Source: Sambucus nigra
Taxonomy: Eukaryota; Streptophyta; Magnoliopsida; Dipsacales; Adoxaceae
Assembly: GCA_949130495.1 (NCBI GenBank)
Contig: OX422213.1
Coordinates: 203,167,660 to 203,231,659 of the forward strand
DNA length: 64,000 nt
Reading direction: 5' to 3'
The first letter of the stretch is position 1. Each line of letters begins with the position of its first letter. Position numbers and translations under genes: made by a program. Below the pieces are notes generated by a model. The model ran no database searches. It saw only the letters and a program-made list of their open reading frames with translations, and was not told the DNA's origin. Shown piece by piece: positions 1 through 12,216 of the stretch.

Positions 1-554
1 TAATTAATGTGTTACCATATCATTGGCCAACCTGACTTAAGTATGAGGCAGTGATAAATTTTCACTCTTATTTCTTAATGTTATCGTCAATTATGTATAT
101 ATATAGTTATATGTTAAATATAAATATCATATTTATGTTCTTTCGATGGAAATCATATATTTTTCATTGATGGGTATTTAACAGGGTTCATTTGTATTTA
201 AATATTTAATCTAGCCCCGGACATTCAAGTTTCGTCGACTTGATACAGATAAAAAGTAATTTTAATTCTTGGTTATTGATTAATAGCATTAGTTTTTGTA
301 CTGGATTAATTTGTAGTGGTGATAGGAGGTTGAGGGTGGGCCAATTCAAAACCCGGATTGTCAATTGGTTGTTGTAGTATAGTTTTAAGATTAATTTATG
401 AGAATATTTATACCATTTTTTTTGTAAATTTTAGTTAGAATTATTGATATGTTTGTTTGTGCTAATTAATTCATCTCCTTTGCAAGTAGTTCATGCCATT
501 CAAGTTAGAATTATTGATCGTCTATAATTGTTTGTGTGAGTTTACTATTCGATG
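1..554. other. AT-rich sequence, no gene seen
   Basis: No open frame, repeat unit or transposon end could be recognised. It precedes the tandem array and shares no visible units with it except near its right edge. Confidence 0.5.
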
Positions 555-1300
555 CGAAAGTAATTCAAGGGAAGTGACCATGTCCAAATTAGATTCCTGA
601 ATTTGAAAATTGATTAGTATATTGTGGTTTTGGGCTTAAAATTAGGATTTAGCGGTGAAAACTCAAAATCGCAAATAAGTGGCCCAAATAAAGGTATGAA
701 CATCCACGGAGGTAAAAAATAACTTATAAGAAGTATCCGTGTCCTCGTCTAACTCATAATTTATGAAGTTGATTAGTAAACGTTCATTTTGGGGTTCAAA
801 CGGGGCTTTTGGGGGTGAAAATTAAATATAACAATGAAGTAGTGTGAATAGAGACACATATACTCCAAAAGGTGCCAAAGTAACCTAATATAAGTCACCG
901 TGTCCTCATCGGACTCCCGGTTCTCAAAATTGACCAGTAGACGTTCATTTTGGGGTTAAAAATGGGCCTTAGGGGTGTGAAAACAAAAAACAATAATGAA
1001 ACGTCCCGAAAAGAGGCACGCATAATCGAGAAGATGCCAAGGCAATTTTAAGGAAAATTTCCATTTCCAAATTGGAATATCGATTTTCAAAATTGATTAT
1101 TATACGATCGTTTGGGATTAAGATAGGATTTAGGGGTGAAAACTCAAATTAGCAACCAAGTGGCCCGAAAAGAGGCATTAATATCCATAGATGTACAAAA
1201 GTAACTTGTAGGAAGTGTTCGTGTCCTCATCGGGTTACTGGTTTTCCAAATTGACTAGTAAATGTTCACGTTGGCGTTAAAAGTGGTCTTATGAGGGATG
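555..1300. repeat. Degenerate ~160-bp tandem array, about 4.6 units
   Basis: A block containing 'aaattga..agta' followed by 'cgttcattttggggtt' and a 'ggtgaaaac' box recurs in order. The 'ttga' anchor falls at 610, 769, 930, 1,093 and 1,251, giving spacings of 159, 161, 163 and 158 bp. Other shared boxes are 'gtgtcctcatcgg' and 'gtggcccgaaaagaggca'. Units differ by many substitutions, so the array is old. The period is in the range common for plant satellite DNA, but so few units could also be an internal repeat of a transposon. Confidence 0.8.
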
Positions 1301-2618
1301 ATACTCTAGCCAAACTCACTATTCTTAAACCCAGGCATAATGGGATTATACTTATTCTAAGCTCAAAAGGAGATTATAACGTCCTTTTTAATCTGTATAA
1401 TGTTCTAATTAAAAGACCCCTGAAGGCTTTTCATAAAATTAACCATACATTTCTCACCAATATTTTGGTAAGCCGTAAGGTTAATGGATTGGCACAAGAC
1501 CCCTTTTCATGAGGTTTTTTCACCTCTTCCCTCCAATTTGGTAAAACTGGTGTTGACAAAGCTTCTTAATAATTGTGTCTTTCTCCAACAAAAGATAATA
1601 TGATTTTTCATGTTTTGACACTTGTGGCGGAATCATCAATTTGACATCAATGTCGGTTGAATAGTGGCATTGAATCATCTTCTACTGTGCATCCTCTTCA
1701 TTATGGTGCCAACTATAGTAATCATGTGTTCGGTTCTTGCTATGTAAAGTTGCATGACCAACACTGGCCTCGTGAAAAATTGAGTACTTTGGTTGTGGCT
1801 ATGTCATGCTTCTTGCCAAGCTCTCGATATTTCCGTCATTGTCAATGGTTATGTATACATGGGCAGATTGGTCAGTCACTCGAATGCACATTAAATTTAC
1901 AATGTTTTGTAGTTCTATATTGTTTATAATTTATATGTTTTCTTTATCACGAGTAAAACTTATGCATAAATTTTGGTAATGTGTAAGAAGAATGAGAAAA
2001 TAATTATAATAAGAGAATAAAAATTCACAAAAAGAATGACATGCTATTGGAGTCAAAGTGAAAGTATACATCAGTGTAAAAAAAATGAAGAAGATTCGCC
2101 TAATACAAAATGGTTCGTAAGGCACCGGTCACACAAGGATCGACCTTTACAAGGAATTCATACCACTCTTCTTGATCGATTAACCTTTCATACTTTACAG
2201 GTGGTCGTTTCAGTAAATTAGGCCTGTTTTTCAATTGATTGACCCAATGTCTCATAAGTTGTGTTTAAATGTTCTCCAATTACTCGACTTGGAGGATAAC
2301 ACCATATTTTGGTCCTTCAATCAATGTTAAATTTTTTTGTAAAAAATTAAGTAATCGTCTTGTGACTCTTTAGTTCCATTTGTGGAAATTTTCTCCATAT
2401 GCATGTAATCGTCTTTCCATGGCTGATAAATAATATTTGTTGTATCTTTGTTTTCAACAAATGCGGTATTCTAGGAATATAGTGGCAATTAGGAATACAT
2501 TGGCAGACTGATTTTAGTCACATCCCTTGGATGGGAATAAAATTTTTCCTATTTACGGTACAATTGGATGGTTGATTAGTAGGGAATGGTCCATTTTGGA
2601 GGGGACTAATGGGTATAA
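1301..2618. other. No recognisable gene
   Basis: Two short open frames (1,291-1,512 and 1,657-1,929, plus) have no similarity that I recognise and no clear start context. Treated as non-coding degenerate DNA. Confidence 0.4.
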
Positions 2619-2870
2619 CTAGATGCTTAGTAGTATAGCTGGCATTATGTACACTGGAATAGAGAACAAAATATATTTTATGAGAGTAACTTTAGCTCTG
2701 ATGTACATAAATTTAGCTTTCCAATTATGGATTCTCCCTCTAATATTAACAAGTAAAGATTCAAGTATCCCACTCTTCTTTATTCGAGAATATATTGGGC
2801 TGCTAAGATATGTTATATGAACTTGTTTCAAAGAAATTCCAACCAACTCTGAGACTCTACTAGCTTCCAC
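2619..2870 (-). pseudogene. LINE (L1-type) reverse transcriptase fragment, thumb region
   Basis: The 83-residue minus-strand frame matches the conserved block after the catalytic palm in plant L1 reverse transcriptases. A 'TYLSSPIYSRIKKS' stretch corresponds to the usual YLG.P...GR.KKS motif. It is followed by RI..WK.KF and 'VTLIKYILFSIPVYIM', corresponding to the usual GRVTLI.SVL.S.P.Y motif. The catalytic palm, endonuclease and RNase H regions are not seen on either side, so this is an isolated, decayed piece. It is a different copy from the LINE at 40-56 kb. Confidence 0.7.
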
Positions 2871-5111
2871 AACGAAGAGTCAGGAATCTTTACTAGGAGG
2901 CTTCAATTGAACAAAGGATTTGTGTTTCCTAGAAATTTGTAGCTTAAAAAATCTAGTTTCTAATGGTACACTTGTTCCACTTTAACAAATATATGGACTT
3001 CCACTCATGTATGCAATGCAATTTAATGACACAAAAATTGAAATGAAATAACAGGTGTATAATACACCTGTCAAATATAAACAAATTTAATCCGTGCAGT
3101 AGTAATGAGTAATACGTTGAAAAAAAATGCGCATAACATATTAAAGATTGTTATGAGATGTAATTACTAATAGCATTGGGATGGGGGACAGGTATTACAT
3201 AATATTGACCCAAAATAGTGAAAATATGTGTATTAATGTACAATGACATCAGGATATAAGCTTAAAAAGAAAACAAGTATGACATCCATATCCCAACTGT
3301 GACAATACCAACAGTAGCAAAAGCTTGGCCCAATTCCGCCATAAAATTTTGTTATTATACAGGTAAATTCTACTAATCCGTCTGCCTGTTCACAAAGAAA
3401 TGTGGTTCCCTCATTAACCAAGAAAAAGAGAGCAAATTAAGATTGAGAACACTTGGCTCTGCCACCCAGAATTTAGATCAAATTTGGCTTTATCGCCTAG
3501 AGTTTTTGTTATTGAACTTAGTTTTTCAGCTTTCTACCTTTGTTTAATTTTGGGCCTCCGTCTCTCTTTGTCCCTCTCTTCGTGTAATCCAATTACGTTG
3601 TAATTGTTAAACTCCTTAGGTTCAAGCACTGAATTTCTATGGTTCATGCTTCTTGTTATGTGTATTTATTATAAAAACACATATTTCCTCTAATTGGAAC
3701 ATTAATTATAGTTTAGAGAATTTATGAACACCCAGTATAGAGAAATTTTTGTTTTATTAACATTGAGCTATATATAATGTTAGATGTCAATGTTGATAGT
3801 TATGCATATTCATCATTCGTATAACTCCATTTGACTATAGAACATTTAGTAACAATGCGAAAACTTTCTATTATCGTTAATATTTTCTCAAATTAGAGTA
3901 TTTGGCCATTTACATTTTATCGGTGCATTTGTTTTGCTGATCCGGTTGTTTCTAAATCTAGAAGAATGAGGTAGTAGCTATAATTAAGCACCAAAATTAC
4001 CATGGATTAGTACATCGGCATGACCTTGCATTAAGTTTTGGAATATGCTTCTTTTACTTTCTCTTCGTTTGTTCACACTTTTTCGGTTAGTAACCATGTT
4101 TTACTGAATCTCTTTTGCAACTATTGATGTAGCCCTAAAAAATATTTTGCAGTTATTATTCTTCATAGTTAATTATTTGCTTTAGTCTAGTTTTGTTTAG
4201 TGGTATGGGGAGTATGAATTTTTATATAGCTAGAACATATGTTATAAATTTCTTTATTACTCTTGATTATTACATGTGAGAAATTTTATTCATAATGTTA
4301 TCACCTGCTCAGATGCTTTATTCCTCTGATAACTACTCTTATTTTTTTGTTTGAAGGAAGAATGATCTCGTTTTATATCGAGAGAATTTGTGGGAATAGA
4401 TTCAGAAAACGAGGTTACTTATTCTTTCCTAGTGCTTGGTTTACAAGGGTGATTGCCGATGCATTAGTTTTGGTCTTGTTGGGAACTGGATTGAAATAAT
4501 CCATTTGGGTGATTTTGTTCTAGTTGTTGCGTTACATCCACAAAGCTATTGTTAAACTCACAAATGTGTCATAAAAGACCCTCAAGTTGTGACATTTCAC
4601 TTTCTTTGATCCTCTGTGAACATGGTCTTTATTAGGTATTTTTGCAATACTTTTTCTAGCCAACTTAATTAATTTATTTCACTGCCGAATTTCTGATGCG
4701 ACTTACAAAGTTGATAAAATGTGTACATATGTGTTTTTGTGCCATTTTTTGTGGAATTATAACATGTGAGGCACATGATTTGAGCTTCAAAATTGTAAGA
4801 TTAATGGTTATAGAAGAGTGTATGTGAAACGTCACCTGCTAGTATGTGACATTGTTCGTAATGTCACCTGCTAACATTGTTCGTACCGTTTCTAACAATG
4901 TTGAAAATAATATAGTTATGCACAAATAATACTTGATCAACCTTTTCGAATTTGAGCAATTTCTTAACAAAACTCAACGGTGTACAAGTCATTCTTGAGC
5001 AAAACAATTAGAACTAATATGTTGTAAGCGAATAACAAATTATATGTATCTATTTGTGGCTTTTCAACTAATAATTAGATTTTTATGTTAAGTCAAAAGC
5101 TGGTTTGTAAA
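2871..5111. other. AT-rich DNA, nothing recognised
   Basis: Only short chance frames occur. A small direct duplication of 'gtcacctgcta' lies near 4,830-4,875. No transposon termini could be defined. Confidence 0.4.
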
Positions 5112-5249
5112 ATGGAGGGAGAATCGAAGCTATTGGTTTTATACGCGTATTAAATCGAAAATGCATTGGATGCAACCGAGAGATTAGGACGTCATGCCGA
5201 GTGCAAAGGTTGTCCCGTCATTGTTCTTTCCGTAGACGAAGTTGTCCCT
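5112..5249 (+). pseudogene. ATR3: Exon-1-like fragment of an NADPH-dependent diflavin oxidoreductase (ATR3/TAH18-type)
   Basis: From an ATG at 5,112 the frame reads MEGESKLLVLYAY, a stop, then 'ENALDATERLGRHAECKGCP' and 'VIVLSVDEVVP'. This parallels the N-terminal flavodoxin-like FMN-binding domain of ATR3. In that family the first phosphate-binding loop reads LLVLYASQTGNALDAAER, so the loop here has lost its S/T and Q residues and carries a TAA. The similarity ends at 5,249, exactly at a consensus splice donor (GTAAGT at 5,250), as at a genuine exon edge. Presence of the donor means genomic DNA rather than mRNA was copied. No later exons were found. In plants the family works in cytosolic Fe-S cluster assembly; this piece cannot encode a working enzyme. 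The identity rests on remembered family motifs. Confidence 0.6.
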
Positions 5250-6311
5250 GTAAGTCTCGCAAATCTCTTAATGAGACTTTACTATTCAACATTCCCAACA
5301 TAAGTTGGGGCCGTTTGTTTATTAGCCTTTGAATACTGAGTGGTTGACTTAAATGCAGAAAAATGTTTTTTTTATGTGAATGTTATTTTTTAGAATTATT
5401 TGGTTCTCACTAGTGAATAGAAGTAATTTGATCATTTCGCCATTACTAACCATTTACTAACTGATTTTCATGGTGTCCTTTAAAAAATAAAATAAACGTA
5501 AAATTGGAATATATGGGTGTGCTAAACTAATCCCCCTATGCAAATTTGACTTCAGCTGCGATCGTCCTTTGTGGTAATTAAAATCAGAACTTCTCCCGAT
5601 GCTCCTACCATTATATTGAATTGTGATAATTATGACTTGTCTTTTCAGGTTCAAGTAGAATCACCAATTTGTACGGTTGAGAGTAAGTTAGGAAAGGTGG
5701 GTTTGGTCAGGTATTTGTGGGTCACCGTGTGTCGGGTGGGAATGAGCATGGAACATGTGCCACTTTGATGGGTGGACCCCTTTAGGTCTATCACTTTGAT
5801 TATGTCACGAGTTCTTTATTTACTTCAGTTTCTCGTGGCACCTATTATGTGACATTCTTTGGTTGATTTTTTTTTTAATTTTAACTAACATTCTTTTTTT
5901 CAATTGGTAATTTTAGGTGACACCAACTCTAGCAACTCCATATTCTATTTCGCTTACTGTGAAGATACTTTCTATGTGTTCGGCTGGAATAAGTGTAGTT
6001 ACAAACAGTAATGGCCATCGCAGTAGGGGCAGCTGCTGTGGTATGCAAATTATCAAATGGAGATGAACAATTCTTAGATTTCCCAAATTGCCTCGTGTGT
6101 GAGTTTATTGTATGGATTTGTGTTAATGTTGTTGCATACTATTTGTATTGTTGTACTATTTTTTATACCTTAAACAGGTGGATAGTACTATAAATAAAGG
6201 ATATTTTGTCCAATTTTTTTTATAAATTTAACTTACTTGTATTGAAATTAAATTGGATCGACAGTTATTTTGTTGTCATTATGTTAGCATTTTTGAAAAT
6301 TGTATACCCTA
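5250..6311. other. Intron-like and exon-like segments of unknown origin
   Basis: Two stretches look like short exons. One lies after 'cttttcag' (about 5,650-5,682, then 'gtaagt'). The other lies after 'aattttag' (about 5,917-6,040, then 'gtatgc') and reads TPTLATPYSISLTVKILSMC. I do not recognise either product. They may be further captured gene pieces or chance. Confidence 0.25.
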
Positions 6312-6328
6312 GTGTGTGTGTGTGTGCA

Positions 6329-6404
<76 letters not shown>
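6312..6404. repeat. Compound microsatellite (GT)n(CT)n(TA)n
   Basis: About 15 bp of GT repeat, 20 bp of CT repeat and 55 bp of TA repeat in succession. The CT-then-TA order is the same as on the right edge of the inverted repeat at 59,190-59,259. Confidence 0.95.
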
Positions 6405-6407
<3 letters not shown>

Positions 6408-6681
6408 GAACATATACCATTACTAAATGTGTTACAAAAATTGTGATACAAATGTGTTACGAAATTAGTAACACTTTAGTAATGGTACAAAAGTGTTAGT
6501 AACACAAAATTTAGTAACACTTTTGTAACGGTAAAATAGTGTTTGTAACACAATATTTAGTAACATTAAAAAAGTGTTAGTAATTTGCTTCCCCACTCCT
6601 TTTTTCTAACACTTTTTTAGTGTTAGTAACTATTTTAGTAACACTACAGTAGTGTTACTAATTGACTGTTATGGTGTAGTG
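6405..6681. mobile_element. CACTA-type (En/Spm) transposon end with subterminal repeats
   Basis: The segment ends 'atggtgtagtg' at 6,681, the complement of CACTACACCAT, a typical CACTA terminus. The preceding 270 bp is packed with both orientations of AGTAACAC(T). Examples are a 13-bp-arm hairpin (TACCATTACTAAA...TTTAGTAATGGTA, 6,415-6,485) and a 27-bp palindrome with 13-bp arms at 6,635-6,661. Subterminal arrays of short motifs, where the transposase binds, are typical of CACTA elements. The other end was not found, so the element may begin before the window. A small MITE is the alternative. Confidence 0.55.
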
Positions 6682-6818
6682 TTCTCAAACGATCATGGAC
6701 AGATTTCTTTGGCTGGGCACCTCCTCCAACCACTTGCTTCCCTTCTATGTTTCTTACAAAATTCTTTCTCTCCTCATCCAGTTTCGTGTAGAATACTACA
6801 TCCACCAGATGGGCCTCC

Positions 6819-7193
6819 TCAATGGAAAAGGGCTTCTGTGTTTGCTTTGATTACGATCTTTGTTCCTAGGATATTGTCCTTAGAACGCTGATGGTAGGTG
6901 GAGAATACTATGCCATAGGTATGGATCCATACCCTCCCAATGAGTAGCTCGTAGTTGGTATTAGCATTGATGACACAGAACTCTATGTGGGAAGTGAAAT
7001 TCTCCAACTTGATTGCCAGATTCACATATCCGAGAGATTTCAATCCAGCACTGTCAAATCCTGAAATCACTAGTGGTACAGGCACTATCTTCTCTTGGTC
7101 GATCCCCGTCTCATACAATGTACTGATCAACATAATGTTAATAGATGCTCCTTTATCCATTAATGCTCTGGGGAATGAGACTCCATTGATCAT
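6819..7193 (-). pseudogene. Ty3 aspartic protease domain, inactivated
   Basis: The 124-residue frame has the retropepsin layout of large plant Ty3 elements. It contains 'RALMDKGASINIM' where the family has D-T/S-G-A-S, then a hydrophobic core and 'LLIGRVWIHTYGIVFSTYHQ', corresponding to the usual LLGR.W.H......STYHQ. The catalytic triad D-T/S-G reads D-K-G, so the enzyme would be inactive even if expressed. A protease processes the Gag-Pol polyprotein in the particle. Confidence 0.75.
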
Positions 7194-7794
7194 AGCTGTA
7201 ACATATAATAGGTGATTGTGGAATTAAGGCACCTGCCGGTCTACCTCGGAGAATACCACTTCAGAATTATACCTCTCGATCAACCTCCAAATTGGTCCCT
7301 ACCAATTTAGTGAGGGGTCTCCGCATTGTTGTACAACTTCTAAGTCTTTCCTTGTGATGACTATTCTAGTGTCATATTTCACCCCTATCTGGTCGAAGAA
7401 CCATTTGAACTTATGACTCCTTACTATAGCTTCACATTCGGAGTTTAAGTCCACTTCATACGTTTGGGCATTACAAACATATTCTGCTTCGGATGTCCCC
7501 CATCATCCAGAGCCAGGATGACATTCACTGCGCCTTTCGGGGAGTTCACTTGCTCAGCCTCCCCACCCCCAAGCTCTTCTTGGTCGGGGGTGAAAAACCA
7601 CTCTTCGCGTCTCCTTTCTAGATCAATTCTCTGCTTACTGCTCAATGATAGCTTTTCCAACCCTTTATATATTTCTTCAAACTTTTCCACTTCATAAACT
7701 CTTGATCTGCTTCTTCATCATACACCGCTACCATATTGGCAGTGCCAAAGAGATGTGCTGGAAGTGGATTTTCATTGACATCCACAGGAGGTAT

Positions 7795-8848
7795 CTACAA
7801 AGTACCATTGGCCACTTTCTCTCCAATTATCCTCCTCAAGTAGTAACAGTCCCTGGTGGAGTGTTGCACCCGCTGGTGCAACTCGCAATATTTTGGGTTG
7901 GTTTTTTCAGTTGCTATTGGGGTTTCCCCATTCAAGTTAGGAGGACATGATACCCCCTCTTGTACTAAAGTATGATAATAATCCATAGCTTCCGCTACTC
8001 TGCAAGGTAGCGGCGGTGGGGTATTTTCCTCAAACTTCCTCATGTTACCTGGACTATTGTTCTTGGATTCGGAGCCTCCCTTTTTTCTTTTGTGATTTCC
8101 ACCCACATAGTTGATTGTTTATCTCCTAGAGACTTGAAATCTTTCAGAAGTCAGTGGCACTTGAGTCCTCCAACTTAATGTCCTTGGCTTGATTATCATA
8201 GCTATATTGCTAGCAGCCCTGGTGAACTCCCAAAAATTTCCATCTCTAGTTTCATTGATCAAATGCAACTTGTATTCCTCCAAGAGTCCCTCAACACATA
8301 TTTGCAGCAACCTTGCCTCTACTACATCCTCATGGACATACAGTGCCCTCTCACAAAAAAGTTTGATATACTTCATTAACTCCTCACCAAGCTTTTGAAC
8401 CTCTTACACCAGGTGTCTCAGTGTGAATTCATCTTCAGCTACAAAGAACTTTTGGAGGAACTGCCGATGCATCTCTTCCTGTGTAGGGATACTGTTGGGT
8501 GCCAAATGGGAGTACCATGTATAGGCCTTCCCTGTGAGGGCCTTAGAGAACTCCCTCAACCTCATATTTTTGTGATTTGCATGCCAGGTACTCAATGAAG
8601 CTTTTCATGTGCTCTCTTGGATTCTCCCCTTTGTCGCTGAACTTGATAAATTTTGGTGGAATATACCCCTCCGGGTATGGCTTCTCATTCACCTCTTGTG
8701 GATAGGGGTCCTGAAACTCCTAATATAAGTGAGGACCCTCCCTTTGAGAAGAGGAGATCAACTTTATGACCTCCTCCATAGTAATATCTTGGGAGGGTGA
8801 TTCTGCCAAACTCATGCCCTTAGCTGCTGGTGAATTTGATGGTGCCAT
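7795..8848 (-). pseudogene. Ty3 gag remnant (Tat/Ogre-like)
   Basis: Several frames joined by shifts show gag signatures in the right order. From about 8,848 leftwards the order is a leader ending in 'GYIPPKFIKFSDKGENPREH', the retrotransposon gag core 'FSKALTGKAYTWYSHLAP' with 'QFLQKFF' (8,404-8,595), and a following helical block (8,119-8,376). The last block is a Cys/His knuckle-like segment 'YCELHQRVQHSTRDC' (7,795-8,106) of the C-x2-H-x9-C type found in Tat-clade gag. Gag builds the particle and binds RNA. Stops and frameshifts separate the blocks. Confidence 0.7.
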
Positions 8849-9194
8849 GACCTGCTCTGGCACCACCTTTCATGGCAAAATTGTTTTTGCCAAAATTTTT
8901 ACTAGGGTGACTGCCCGTCCAGAGGGGGCAATAACTTGACCCAAAGTTGATAGGTCTACATTATTTTGCTTCCAAAAGTAAAAAAATATACTCATAAGAC
9001 TCATACCTGTCATCGGAGCTGCCGTCGTTGAGCTAGTCTACCCTCAATGAGGAGCAGGTGTCTTTGCTCCGATCACCACCACATCCTCCTGAGTGTTCTG
9101 GTCACTTTGAGTTCCATTACAAGGTGGAATGTCATAAAAAAGTAGCTGCTTAGAAATGTTGAAACCTTCTTTGTCCGTGAAAGTGAGGATACCT

Positions 9195-9212
9195 CCCCAG
9201 CAGAGTCGCCAA
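9195..9212 (-). other. Primer binding site of the 6.7-9.6 kb Ty3 element
   Basis: The minus strand reads TGGCGACTCTGCTGGGGA two bases after the LTR end (CA at 9,215-9,216, minus). It would pair with a tRNA 3' end finishing in CGCCA. It is not the initiator-Met type used by the other elements here. Ogre-type elements are reported to use tRNA-Arg, but I cannot confirm the tRNA. Confidence 0.65.
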
Positions 9213-9214
9213 AT

Positions 9215-9633
9215 GTAGGACGGTAGTGTAACTGGGGTCTGGTAAAATACTAAATCGGGTGAGGCGTGACCCACTTCAATGAACTATGCCTTCAAGGTTC
9301 TCAAGAACTTCTGGAGTATCTTCTGGTAAAACCTTCTCCTTTTGCTAAAATGAAAATCAAGCTGGGACTCACTCCCTGCAAGAAGATGAACTTCACAACA
9401 ATAATGGTAACTTTTCTTAAGAGGAACTCCTGAGAATGATGGCTGTTAGTGATAAGTGAAATAACAAGGCACTTAGCACTAGAGAGAGAGGAGGGAGGAT
9501 ACTAAGAGGTTTTGGTGTGATTTTGACAGAGTAACAATGTAACTTGAGTTATGATTCCTTTTTTGACCTTGCCTAGGGATCCTATTTAAACTTGGGTGAT
9601 AACGTGACTTTTGTATATATATGTCATTGTTGT
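9215..9633 (-). repeat. 3' part of the 5' LTR of the 6.7-9.6 kb Ty3 element
   Basis: It starts next to the primer site with the minus-strand LTR end ...ACTACCGTCCTACA. It runs right to 9,633, where different sequence begins. The remaining LTR probably resumes at 12,217. Confidence 0.5.
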
Positions 9634-12216
9634 TGAAAGCCAAGTTAGTCAAAACCTCACATACCTACAAATATAATAAACTCAAGTGTAGCGGTAAGTA
9701 AGGGTATCAATCCACTTTCTAGGGAGTAAAGCAAATGGAACAAATTCACATGTAATTCACTTTTTATTTTCTTTTTGTGCTTTTTCACTTTTCTATTTTT
9801 TTTTTTGCTTTTTCAATATTAAAACAAAAGGGTGAGGTGAGGTCTAAACTAATCTAAACAACTAACTAAAAAGTGACTAAAATAAAAAATAAGGTCTAAC
9901 ACTAAAATAAAAGATAAAGTGAGGAAAATAATTGTGAGAACAATCAAGGAGTGGGATTACACCACAAATTTTAGTTATTCTAATTAATTAATTTAATTAT
10001 TTGAATTCTCCCAAATTAATATTAAAATTACAAACCAACTCTCGTTGCAAGTGTAATTAGAATAGTAATTTTTAGCAAATTAAAATTAACACCTCACAAC
10101 TCTAGAAAATTTGATCTACACTCCTTTTAATTAATCACCCGCTAGGATCGATCAATTAGAATTTATGTCAATCTTAGAAATTAAATTTAGAGTTGAAATT
10201 CAAATGATAATACTCCACTTAAGAAACCCCTATCTCTAGTTCGAATCTAAAATGGGTATTGTCACTAGAATTGTAATTTTTTCTCGAAAATCATTTGCCC
10301 TCTCTCGAGGCGTAAATCTAAGGGTGAGGGATCAAAATTAACATTCAAAGGGATAATTCAAGTAAACAAACTAATTAAACTAAAATAATATCAAATAAGG
10401 GTTTCACCCCACCGCTTGAAAGGGGTTTTAGCCTAACATGATATGAAATATGACAAATTAATAATCAAGGGTATTAAAATAAAAGAGAAGAGAATAGAAC
10501 AAGCAAACCAAATCTCTTTGAGAAAGTTGAACTCTAGTCTTCCAATTTGAAGCATACACCTCTCAATTTGAATGATCAACAAATACACATGAAGCACTAA
10601 CACACAAATTGATTCTCACTAGAATTACTTTCACTCAATTTAAATTGAAAAGAAGAAAATAAAAAAAACCAATTCTAATCTACTATTTATTTCTAACCCT
10701 AAAATTTCTCTCTACAATTTCCTCTCTCTAATCTAGAATATGCCTCCAAATGGGTCTTCTTCTTCATTTTATATGCAATGGAGCAAAGGGGTATAATGGT
10801 AAAAAGGTAGGGAGTGCATGTGGAAATGGGTGAGGTCACATGTGCATGGGGGTGTGAGGATATTTGGAAAAAATCTGTTTTGGGTTGAGAGGTAATTTTG
10901 GGATTTGGTTTTGGGTGGTTAGTTAGGGGGAATTATGGGCAAAGGGAAAATAAGTGGGTTTTGACTTTGGAATTTTGGCAGGTGAAGAATGGCCACGATT
11001 TTGGCTTGGGTACAAATGGGTTTGGGGATGAGGTCTCGGGTTTCTCAGTGGGTCGGAGAAGGTACCGCCGGGTCCGGGTTTGACCGACAGCTGGGTTGAG
11101 GCGTCGAGTCGCGGGTTGGGGGATTCAGGCCGCGGGTTCGGAGCTTGGGTATGTGGCTAGGCATCCGGGTTGATGGGGTTGAGTCGGGTTTTCGAAGATC
11201 TCGGGTTGGAGCAGTTGGAGATTGGGCGAGTTCCGACGGTGGGTTAAGGGTCGAATAGGGTCGCCGGAGAAGGTTTAAGGGCGCAGGGGCTGGCGAGGTT
11301 GGTGTCGGCGGCAGGGGGCACGAGTTTGGGTTCTCGGGTAGATGTGGCTGGAGGATGTGTGTTTTTGGTGTTTGATTGAGGGAGGTGAGAGAGAATGGAA
11401 GATGGGTGGTGATATGGGTAATGGAGTTTGGTGGTTTTAGAGGAAAGAGAGGGTGAAAGGTTGAAGATGATAGGGGGATTGAGTGGGTGAGGGTGTAGGA
11501 TTAGTTTAGGGTGTAGGATAAGTGTGTTTGTTAATGTGTGTGTTAATTTGTCCCTAAAAAAATAAAATTAAAACTTAACTAATAAAATAAAACTATAAAA
11601 ACTAAAAATCTAAAAATTAAATTTCTATTCTAAAAAAAATAACATAAAGACTCAATAAAAATAAAAATGAAAAGAAATGAAATGAAAATAAAAATAAAAA
11701 TATAAATCTATTAAATTTAAAAACTAAAGTCCTAAAAATATAAAATCTAATAAACTAAATAAATGAAATCCTAAAAATTAAAATCTTAATAAAATAAAAT
11801 AAAACTAGAAACTAATAAAAATCAAAATAAAATAAAACTATATTAATATAAAAATAGAATAGAAAAATAGAAAATGAAACCTATAAAATACAAAATAAAT
11901 CCTAAAAAAATAGAAATGACTCAAACTAAAAATCTAAAAAATAATAAAATGACACAAATAAAACACACACGGGCTTAGGGTAAGTTTGGCTAGGTATAGG
12001 CTCGGGTTAGGGTACGGGAGAGGTAATTGGGGTACAAGATAAGGGTATTTAGCTCCATTAAAATGCACAATTGCTTTGAAATACGCGTTTGAACACCGCA
12101 ACGTACATTAAACCTGCATATTAAACATTTAAGCGCATAAGACCCATATTGTCGAGAAATAGCAACTAAAATACAACTATTCGGGGTATAAAATGTACAG
12201 TTTTGGGTGCTTATCA
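9634..12216 (-). repeat. Solo-LTR-like or large non-autonomous retroelement block
   Basis: On the minus strand the block starts TGATAAGCACCC and ends ...TTGGCTTTCA, i.e. TG...CA termini. It contains no coding frame. It has a G-rich segment (about 10,800-11,500) and a long AAAAT-type A-rich segment (11,560-11,960). Both edges are next to 'tcattg' (9,624-9,629 and 12,214-12,219), which makes the exact target duplication ambiguous. No internal region or partner LTR was found. Confidence 0.4.

Larger units (their letters stand above)
6682..9633 (-). mobile_element. Broken Ty3 element (Tat/Ogre-like): protease, gag, leader, part of 5' LTR
   Basis: Reading leftwards on the minus strand, the order is LTR piece, primer binding site, leader, gag with zinc knuckle, then protease. 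It stops at the CACTA terminus at 6,681. No reverse transcriptase, RNase H or integrase of this element was found in the window. Pol was either separated by the neighbouring transposon, in which case it lies left of the window, or lost. Confidence 0.7.
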
